A stretch of 19,528 bases of DNA from Deltaproteobacteria bacterium (GTDB lineage: Bacteria > Desulfobacterota > Desulfobulbia > Desulfobulbales > SURF-16): assembly GCA_029939635.1 (NCBI GenBank), contig JAOZSN010000027.1, forward strand, positions 1 to 19,528. The letters run 5' to 3'. Below, piece by piece: positions 14,668 to 19,528 of this stretch (position 1 is its first letter; each line of letters starts with the position of its first letter). A model generated the notes under the pieces. The model saw nothing but the letters and a program-made list of their open reading frames with translations. It did not search any database and was not told the origin of the DNA. The translations under genes and the position numbers were made by a program.

Positions 14668-15978
14668 TTAGAATCCATAGGTCAGGGATATGCTGCCGAC
14701 GTTCTTTCTGTAGGTGTATAAATCGATATTTGATGTAGCGTCCGTGTGGCGGTAACTAAGGGCCAGTATGAGGTTTTGACTCTGGGTTTCACTCTGCCAG
14801 AGGGGGCGTGACAGCCCTAGGCCAAATTCTTCCACCGTATCATCTTTTTTTACCTGGAACATGGCATCCGTCTCTTTATACTCAGAATCCTTACGGTCAT
14901 AATTTGCATAAAATGCCAGGCGAAAAGGAAATTGATGATCAATGCGAGCCTGATACCAGAGACGGTTATAACTGAACGTTTTTTGCTTGGTGTCATCATA
15001 TTCATAGGTCACTCCCAGACTCAGGCGGCCCACATAGGGGAGGATGAATACAGGGTTGATGGTTGCTTTGTAATTCTGGCCGCTGCGGTAGTCATATCTT
15101 TGGTTAGTTCTATCCTCAAAGCGGAGCAGAGAAGTGATGAATAGTTTCGCCATAATTTGGCTGGTCAGGGTAGACTGCAGGCCCCAGCCATCTCGATATT
15201 GGGCCTGGTTCAGTCGGATGAGGGTGTATAGTAGGTTGTTTTGCCAGAGATGCAGGCCTTTTTTCCAGGCTGGGCCGCTACTTATCTCCAAATAATTGAC
15301 ATTAAGATCGCTCTGGTTGTCGTAAAATGAGTTATAGGTAAGGGCGCTGGTCTTCCAGAAGAAACCGTTTCCCTGGCGGCGGTAAATATGGTTGGCAGTG
15401 GCAGTGAGGCTGTGGGCATAGTCACTGGCTGGTGTAGCGCCGTTGCCCTGGAGTTGGAATTCAAATGAACCCAGACTGATAAGGTCATCCACCGGTGCGG
15501 TACGTGGGTTGTCGTCTACGTCAAGGCCGTAGCTGAGGGTGCCGGTGAAGAAGTGATGCTTTTCCGATTCTTTTATGCCGGCCAGAAAGTTTTGAATATT
15601 ACTCCACACTGCCTCAGGCGGGTTGGTTGCTAATACCTCCTGGAAGTATTGGCGGGCAAATTCGTTGGAATTGAGGGCCATAAAGGCTCGGGCCATTTCT
15701 AGTTTAACCCTGGAAGAATTAGGTTCCACAAAAAGAACGCGTTCAAAGGCCATGACTGCCGCTTCAAAATTGCCCAGTTCAAAATAGGTTCGTCCTAGGA
15801 GAAAATTTACCTCCGGGTTTGCTGGTTCAGCTTCAAAAGCAATGAGCAGAGAGCTGAGGGCTGGGCTGTACCGACGTTGATTGAATAGCTGTTGTCCTTG
15901 TTCAAGGCTGGGAATGGCGGCCAGGCTTGGGGCAGCGCTGAAAAGGAGGAGGGCGACAAGGATGCAGGTGAGGCGCAT
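14668..15978 (-). CDS. TPR plus outer-membrane beta-barrel protein, Slam/DUF560-like
   Basis: ATG at 15978 (436 residues) is preferred over GTG 15990, because MRLTCILVALLLFSAAPSLA is then a clean signal peptide. After cleavage near residue 20, TPR repeats run to about residue 125 (NPEVNFLLGRTYFELGNFEA). A conserved-looking join follows, with RVKLEMARAFMAL, a PPEAVWSNIQNFLAGI segment and GLDVDDNPRTAP. The remaining 290 residues are alternating beta strands ending in YGF, so the terminal Phe fits BAM insertion. This is the architecture and junction pattern of Slam proteins (DUF560, type XI secretion), which move TbpB-barrel cargo to the cell surface. The label is by pattern recall, not alignment. 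It is the first gene of the minus-strand operon; 17 bases separate it from the FecR/TbpB-like gene, its probable cargo. Confidence 0.78.
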   Translation of the reverse strand: MRLTCILVALLLFSAAPSLAAIPSLEQGQQLFNQRRYSPALSSLLIAFEAEPANPEVNFLLGRTYFELGNFEAAVMAFERVLFVEPNSSRVKLEMARAFMALNSNEFARQYFQEVLATNPPEAVWSNIQNFLAGIKESEKHHFFTGTLSYGLDVDDNPRTAPVDDLISLGSFEFQLQGNGATPASDYAHSLTATANHIYRRQGNGFFWKTSALTYNSFYDNQSDLNVNYLEISSGPAWKKGLHLWQNNLLYTLIRLNQAQYRDGWGLQSTLTSQIMAKLFITSLLRFEDRTNQRYDYRSGQNYKATINPVFILPYVGRLSLGVTYEYDDTKQKTFSYNRLWYQARIDHQFPFRLAFYANYDRKDSEYKETDAMFQVKKDDTVEEFGLGLSRPLWQSETQSQNLILALSYRHTDATSNIDLYTYRKNVGSISLTYGF

Positions 15979-16008
15979 GGGATATTCCACGGTGTATACT
16001 GTCTTAAG

Positions 16009-16057
16009 GTAACGGTTCAGAGCTTGAGGTGATTTCTTACCCGCGCTGAATCGTTAC
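16009..16057. promoter_or_regulatory. 12-bp inverted repeat upstream of the Slam-like operon
   Basis: Arms gtaacggttcag (16009-16020) and ctgaatcgttac (16046-16057) are complementary at 11 of 12 positions, and the twelfth is a G-T. The 25-base spacer is too long for a terminator and has no T-run. It ends 31 bases from the operon start, so it could be an operator for a dimeric regulator or a structure in the 5' leader. Confidence 0.5.
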
Positions 16058-16292
16058 GTCTTATGTATCAATTAATAAGGATATGAAAAAGGATAGGGGA
16101 TTACTTCTGGAAATTCCAGTTAAAATAGAGGAGGCTGTTTTTCCCGTTCCCTGTCCTTTATTCGCTCTATGTGTGCCTGGGGCGTTTACACGGCTTGGTA
16201 GTCTAGTGGTCTTATGGTTTTGGCGACGTGGGTGGAATGGGTTACGGAGGAAGGAGAGGATAGTAATTATATTCCAGGTTCATAATACCCTG

Positions 16293-16320
16293 TTGACAAA
16301 TAGGATAAATATGGTATCTA
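16293..16320 (+). promoter_or_regulatory. candidate sigma-70 promoter for rplU-rpmA
   Basis: A consensus -35 TTGACA (16293-16298) is followed after 16 bases by TATCTA (16315-16320), a weak -10. Transcription would start near 16328 and give a leader of about 130 bases. The -35 is perfect and the -10 poor, so confidence is modest. Confidence 0.4.
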
Positions 16321-16363
16321 TCTCTGTTTCCGTGCCAGCTGCATGGTAAAATGAGATTTTTGC

Positions 16364-16382
16364 CACGCCACATGTGGGCGTG
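16364..16382 (+). promoter_or_regulatory. stem-loop in the rplU leader
   Basis: The arms cacgcc (16364-16369) and ggcgtg (16377-16382) form a GC-rich hairpin around the palindromic core cacatgtg. No T-tract follows, so it is not a terminator. A leader structure in front of rplU could mediate ribosomal-protein feedback, but I could not match it to the known L21 leader motif. Confidence 0.35.
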
Positions 16383-16455
16383 ATAATTTATAGTAAACTC
16401 AGATGTTCTTGGTTGCCGTTATAGCGGTTTTTCAGGGGCGCTGTTGGAGGACGTT

Positions 16456-16767
16456 ATGTACGCAATTATTCGTACCGGTGGTAAACAATATCAAGTTGCA
16501 GAGGGAGATCGCCTTCGCGTTGAGAAGTTGAACGGTGAGGTTGGTGATTCTGTGGAGCTTGATGATGTCTTGATGGTGGCTGATGGCGAGGCTATTAAGG
16601 TTGGTCAACCTGTAGTTGAAGGTGCTAAGATCACTGCCAAAATTATAGAACAGGGTAAGGGCAAGAAAATTATCGTTTTTAAAAAGAAGCGGCGTAAAGG
16701 CTACAAAATGAAGCAAGGCCATCGTCAGCTCTACACAGCCCTAGAAATTCAAGGAATTTCAGCATAA
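16456..16767 (+). CDS. rplU: 50S ribosomal protein L21
   Basis: L21 binds 23S rRNA in the large ribosomal subunit. The start ATG 16456 gives MYAIIRTGGKQYQV, the standard L21 N-terminus, with GGAGG 5 bases upstream; a TTG at 16444 would wrongly translate the ribosome-binding site. The length of 103 residues equals that of E. coli L21. The C-terminal signature FKKKRRKGYKMKQGHRQLYT is intact. It is the first gene of the rplU-rpmA-obgE-proB group. The usual upstream neighbour rng lies 8 kb away here, beyond the accessory block. Confidence 0.97.
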   Translation: MYAIIRTGGKQYQVAEGDRLRVEKLNGEVGDSVELDDVLMVADGEAIKVGQPVVEGAKITAKIIEQGKGKKIIVFKKKRRKGYKMKQGHRQLYTALEIQGISA

Positions 16768-16788
16768 AAAGTTATTTAAAATCTCAAG

Positions 16789-16894
16789 AAAAACGTTTAG
16801 CAGTGCCTTAGATTTGTTCGTTGCGGCCTTCTCGCATAGTTTTCTATGCGAGAAGGCCGCAACGGGCAAGGATGAGGTGCTGATGAACTTTTTT
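16789..16894 (+). repeat. very long hairpin between rplU and rpmA
   Basis: The inner stem is a perfect 21-bp inverted repeat (16819-16839 with 16844-16864) closed by a TTTT loop. Pairing continues outward to 16789 and 16894. Of 51 positions I count 40 Watson-Crick pairs, 7 G-U pairs and 4 mismatches (at 16794, 16800, 16811 and 16812). The outer end pairs an A-run with a run of six T (16889-16894), so the plus-strand RNA ends like an intrinsic terminator. The structure fills most of the 143-base gap and stops just before the rpmA ribosome-binding site. It could be an attenuator, an RNase III processing site or a domesticated palindromic repeat. Confidence 0.88.
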
Positions 16895-16910
16895 AGATAA
16901 GGAGTGCATC

Positions 16911-17174
16911 ATGGCTCATAAGAAAGCGGGCGGTAGCTCGAAGAATGGTCGCGACAGTAATTCCCAACGTCGTGGCGTCAAGCGTTTTGGTGGTCAAATT
17001 GTTAGAGCTGGTAATATCCTGGTTCGTCAGCTTGGCACAAAGATTCATCCTGGCCAGAATGTTGGTTTGGGACGGGACTTTACGTTGTTTTCCAAGGTTG
17101 ACGGTGTGGTTACCTATGAAGCCTTTGGTCGCGGACGTAAACGCGTCAGTGTGTATCCCGTAGACGCAGCGTAG
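16911..17174 (+). CDS. rpmA: 50S ribosomal protein L27
   Basis: L27 reaches the peptidyl transferase centre with its N-terminus and helps place tRNA. The 87-residue protein starts MAHKKAGGSSKNGRDSNSQR, the bacterial form without the cleavable N-terminal extension of Firmicutes. This agrees with the absence of a Prp protease gene between rplU and rpmA. AAGGAG at 16899-16904 lies 6 bases before the ATG. The C-terminal half (GRDFTLFSKVDGVVTYE) is typical. It is separated from rplU by a giant hairpin and from obgE by two terminator-like hairpins, so its mRNA level may be set independently of obgE. Confidence 0.97.
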   Translation: MAHKKAGGSSKNGRDSNSQRRGVKRFGGQIVRAGNILVRQLGTKIHPGQNVGLGRDFTLFSKVDGVVTYEAFGRGRKRVSVYPVDAA

Positions 17175-17187
17175 ACTATTTTATAGT

Positions 17188-17217
17188 ATCTCTGTCTTTC
17201 CTGTGGATGGCAGAGAT
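17188..17217 (+). terminator. first hairpin after rpmA
   Basis: The arms atctctgtc (17188-17196) and ggcagagat (17209-17217) form a 9-bp stem with one G-U pair and a 12-base loop. Five T follow at 17224-17228, a little far from the stem. With the second hairpin it makes a tandem terminator-like region after rpmA. Confidence 0.5.
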
Positions 17218-17229
17218 TCGCTGTTTTTG

Positions 17230-17263
17230 TGCCGAGAGAAGCTGTTTTTTCTTTCGGCATTTT
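17230..17263 (+). terminator. second hairpin after rpmA, likely intrinsic terminator
   Basis: A 12-bp stem (17230-17241 with 17248-17259) includes tgccga/tcggca and two G-U pairs, has a 6-base loop and is followed at once by TTTT. This is a convincing rho-independent terminator or attenuator placed 40 bases before the obgE start. Confidence 0.65.
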
Positions 17264-17300
17264 CTGTTTGTATTCCGAACGATTTCTCAAGGCAGAGCCC

Positions 17301-18308
17301 ATGGCATTTGTTGATGAAGCAAAGTTCTTTGTCAAGGCCGGTGACGGTGGTCGGGGCTGTGTGAGTTTTCGTCGGGAAATGCATGTCCCCCGCGGTGGCC
17401 CTGATGGTGGTGATGGTGGTCGGGGTGGTTCTGTTTATATTGAGGCGAGTTCTCGCCTGCAATCCCTTCTCGATTTTAAATTTCGTTCCCATTTTATGGC
17501 CAAGCGTGGTGCCCATGGCAAGGGTAAGAAAATGCATGGCAGAAAGGGGGCAGACTATACTGTTCTTGTGCCCTGTGGTTCCCTCATTAAGGATGTTGAT
17601 ACTGGTGAGGTGTTAGCCGATCTGGTGGATGATGGTCAGCAGTATCTGGCTGCCCAAGGTGGTATTGGTGGGCGAGGGAATGTCCATTTTGCCAGTGCCA
17701 CTAACCGAGCCCCTCGCATGGCTGATGCCGGACGGCCTGGTGATGAGGGATGGCTACGTATTGAGTTGAAGCTGCTGGCTGATGTTGGTCTCATTGGCCT
17801 GCCCAATGCCGGTAAATCCACCCTCCTGTCTCAACTTTCCGCTGCCAATCCTAAGGTGGCGCCCTATCCATTTACAACCCTGGAACCTCAACTCGGTATT
17901 GTTAATTTCGACTATGGTGATTCCTGTATCATGGCAGATATCCCCGGTATCATTGAGGGTGCCCATGAGGGTGTAGGTCTGGGTCATAAATTCCTGCGCC
18001 ATGTCGAGCGTACCTCCATTCTTCTCCATGTCATTGATGCCTCCAGTTTGGAGACCGATCCTGTTGAACAATTTCATATGCTGGCTAATGAACTTGCCCA
18101 GTTTAATGATGAGTTGGCTGATCGTACCCGCCTGTTGCTCCTTAACAAGATTGATTTGTTGGCTGAGGATGAGGTTGCTGCCCTGCAAGAGCGTTTTGCC
18201 CCATTGGTGGATATATGTCTGCCAATATCTGCTGAAATAGGCACCGGCCTGCCTGCTTTAAAAGAGTGGCTGGTAGAGCAGCTTTTTGAGCAGGGCGAGA
18301 CGAAATGA
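17301..18308 (+). CDS. obgE: GTPase ObgE/CgtA
   Basis: Obg is an essential GTPase that binds the 50S subunit late in assembly and links it to the stringent response. The 335-residue protein has the glycine-rich Obg fold (MAFVDEAKFFVKAGDGGRG). The G domain follows: G1 at 166-174 (GLPNAGKST), G3 D213-G216 (DIPG), G4 N282-D285 (NKID) and G5 SAEIGTG. It lacks the long C-terminal tail of E. coli Obg. ATG 17301 is chosen because the protein then begins with the family N-terminus; a GTG at 17229 would start inside the terminator hairpin. AAGG at 17289-17292 serves as ribosome-binding site. The stop codon overlaps proB by ATGA. Confidence 0.96.
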   Translation: MAFVDEAKFFVKAGDGGRGCVSFRREMHVPRGGPDGGDGGRGGSVYIEASSRLQSLLDFKFRSHFMAKRGAHGKGKKMHGRKGADYTVLVPCGSLIKDVDTGEVLADLVDDGQQYLAAQGGIGGRGNVHFASATNRAPRMADAGRPGDEGWLRIELKLLADVGLIGLPNAGKSTLLSQLSAANPKVAPYPFTTLEPQLGIVNFDYGDSCIMADIPGIIEGAHEGVGLGHKFLRHVERTSILLHVIDASSLETDPVEQFHMLANELAQFNDELADRTRLLLLNKIDLLAEDEVAALQERFAPLVDICLPISAEIGTGLPALKEWLVEQLFEQGETK

Positions 18309-19462
18309 CGCCGGTTACAGATATTGAGGCAGCCCATCTGCGTCTTGCTCATTTACAAGAGGTGAAAAAGGTTGTCGTCAAGGTGGGCAGTGCTGTCTTG
18401 ACCACGGAAGACGGTCTGAATCACCGGGTGATTTCTCAGCTGGTTTCTGAGATTGCCTTTTTACGTAGTATTGGCTGTGAAGTTATTCTGGTCAGTTCCG
18501 GTGCTGTGGCTGTTGGGCGTAGTAAGCTTTCCCTTTGGCAACCCACCCTATCCTTGCGTGAGAAACAGGCGGCTGCGGCCGTGGGGCAGGCTGGTTTGAT
18601 TCGACAATATGAGAAGAAGTTTGCCTTGAAAAATCTGCGCACAGCCCAGGTCTTATTGACCCACGGCGACTTGGCTCAACGGGATCGCTATCTTAATATT
18701 CAGAATACCATCAACTCTCTCCTTGACTGGGGTGTGATTCCTATTGTCAATGAGAACGACACGGTGTCGGTGGAGGAGTTACGCTTTGGTGATAATGACA
18801 CCTTAGGTGCCTTGATTACCAATATAATAGGGGCGGATATTTTTATCTGCCTCACTGATGTTGATTCCCTCTATACTGCCAATCCGGTAACTGATCCTTT
18901 AGCCCAGCCAGTGCATACGGTGGAGGCGGTAACCGATGATGTCTGTAAGATGGCTGGTCATTCTGGTTCCAGCCTGGGTACTGGTGGTATGCGCAGCAAA
19001 ATAATGGCAGCTCGCATGGTTGCAGCCCGAGGTGGCCATTCCTTTATTGGCCCTGGACGGCGATCCGAGGTAATTCAACAGCTCTTTGCCGGTAAATTAG
19101 TCGGCACCTTTTTTCTGCCCAATGAGGAGAAAGAAAAGCTTCATTCCCGTAAGCATTGGATTGCTTATACCTTGCGACCACAGGGTGCCCTGGTTTTAGA
19201 TGATGGTGCCTGCCGGGCTGTACAGCGTAAGGGTTCCAGTCTTTTACCTGCTGGTATTGTCGAGGTGAGTGGGGATTTTAGCAAGGGGGACGCGGTACGA
19301 TGTCTCAATCGTCGCGGTGAAAAGGTGGCGGCCGGTTTAGTTAATTATAAATCTTCGGAGATTGCTAAACTTTGTGGCAGGCAGACTTCAGAGATTAAGG
19401 ATATTCTCGGCTATAAAAATAGTGACGAGATTATCCATCGTAATGATTTGGTAAAGTTTTGA
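18305..19462 (+). CDS. proB: glutamate 5-kinase
   Basis: ProB phosphorylates glutamate to gamma-glutamyl phosphate, the first and feedback-controlled step of proline synthesis. The 385-residue protein has the amino-acid kinase domain (VVVKVGSAVL, VILVSSGAVAVG, NENDTVSVEELRFGDND, GTGGMRSKIMAA). A C-terminal PUA domain covers about residues 285-375 (GALVLDDGACRAV, AAGLVNYKSSEI). It overlaps the obgE stop by ATGA with no strong ribosome-binding site, so it is probably translated by coupling. The expected partner proA would lie beyond the window edge. The first 20 residues are somewhat longer than in E. coli, but no better internal start is evident. Confidence 0.96.
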   Translation: MTPVTDIEAAHLRLAHLQEVKKVVVKVGSAVLTTEDGLNHRVISQLVSEIAFLRSIGCEVILVSSGAVAVGRSKLSLWQPTLSLREKQAAAAVGQAGLIRQYEKKFALKNLRTAQVLLTHGDLAQRDRYLNIQNTINSLLDWGVIPIVNENDTVSVEELRFGDNDTLGALITNIIGADIFICLTDVDSLYTANPVTDPLAQPVHTVEAVTDDVCKMAGHSGSSLGTGGMRSKIMAARMVAARGGHSFIGPGRRSEVIQQLFAGKLVGTFFLPNEEKEKLHSRKHWIAYTLRPQGALVLDDGACRAVQRKGSSLLPAGIVEVSGDFSKGDAVRCLNRRGEKVAAGLVNYKSSEIAKLCGRQTSEIKDILGYKNSDEIIHRNDLVKF

Positions 19463-19474
19463 AAAACAGAAGTT

Positions 19475-19498
19475 AAAGAAGTAAAGAAGTAAAGAAGG
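19475..19498. repeat. octamer tandem repeat after proB
   Basis: Three copies of an 8-bp purine unit, aaagaagt, aaagaagt and aaagaagg, follow 12 bases after the proB stop codon. A degenerate copy precedes them (acagaagt, 19466-19473) and more A/G-rich sequence follows to the window end. Nothing else is visible in 19463-19528. Confidence 0.85.
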
Positions 19499-19528
19499 GA
19501 AAGAAATAGAGAAGGTCGGATTTTGCCT

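Larger units (their letters stand above)
15979..16455. other. divergent intergenic region between the Slam-like operon and rplU
   Basis: These 477 bases must contain the promoters for both directions. They hold a 12-bp inverted repeat next to the minus-strand operon (16009-16057), a promoter candidate for rplU (16293-16320), a stem-loop in the rplU leader (16364-16382) and the rplU ribosome-binding site GGAGG (16446-16450). An open frame at 16083-16349 is not called, since its only ribosome-binding-like AAGGA sits 1 base from the ATG. No tRNA, attachment site or insertion sequence was seen. Confidence 0.6.

Noticed and set aside
16190..16260. tRNA-like string ggcttggtagtctagtggt
   Set aside because: It resembles a D-arm by eye, but no T-arm GGTTCGAATCC-like block or acceptor pairing follows.
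16083..16349. 88-codon plus-strand open frame upstream of rplU
   Set aside because: The only AAGGA lies 1 base from the ATG, the protein resembles no family, and the frame covers the promoter candidate at 16293-16320.
8448..16455. Accessory block as a transposon or integrative element
   Set aside because: No transposase, integrase, terminal inverted repeats or tRNA-derived attachment site could be found; it is reported only as a synteny break.
17229..17300. 24-residue N-terminal extension of obgE from GTG 17229
   Set aside because: This start lies at the base of a terminator hairpin, and the family N-terminus begins at ATG 17301.

Overview
This window looks like chromosomal DNA of a marine Gram-negative deltaproteobacterium, most likely a Desulfobulbales sulfate reducer of the Desulfotalea type. 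That placement is inferred from gene order, moderate GC content, many outer-membrane lipoproteins and the protein flavour; no rRNA or other strict marker is present. About 90 percent is coding. Thirteen of the fourteen recognisable or partly recognisable genes fall into clear families or domain classes, and one small secreted protein remains unassigned; a further lipoprotein is only tentatively LolB-like.

Layout. (1) 82-1649 (+): pdxA (vitamin B6 synthesis), overlapping by 4 bp with a small P-loop NTPase. (2) 1713-4248 (+): a large TPR lipoprotein overlapping a second, LolB-like lipoprotein. (3) 4346-8447 (+): an uncharacterised radical SAM protein fused to its usual linked domain, then ribonuclease G (rng). 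(4) 8542-8748 (-): a tiny secreted cysteine-containing protein, convergent with rng across heptamer tandem repeats. (5) 9067-10413 (+): a secreted SYLF-domain protein and an alpha/beta-hydrolase lipoprotein. (6) 10443-15978 (-): a tight three-gene operon, transcribed in the order TPR/beta-barrel outer-membrane protein of Slam (DUF560) type, secreted FecR-domain protein with a TbpB-like C-terminal barrel, and CHASE2-class III adenylate cyclase. (7) 16456-19462 (+): rplU, rpmA, obgE, proB.

Radical SAM - rng - rplU - rpmA - obgE - proB is, from general knowledge, a widely conserved order. Here rng and rplU are separated by about 8 kb (8448-16455) holding blocks 4 to 6, which look like an accessory insertion with no mobile-element genes visible.

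The most interesting system is block 6. A Slam-like translocon, a putative cargo combining FecR and TbpB-type domains, and a membrane adenylate cyclase with an extracytoplasmic CHASE2 sensor could form a cell-surface-to-cAMP signalling pathway (inference). The second striking item is a 51-position near-continuous hairpin filling most of the rplU-rpmA gap. Seven of its pairs are G-U, which points to a structure working as RNA. Short tandem repeats with a 7-8 bp period occur in three gene-flanking gaps. One of them replaces the ribosome-binding region of pdxA.
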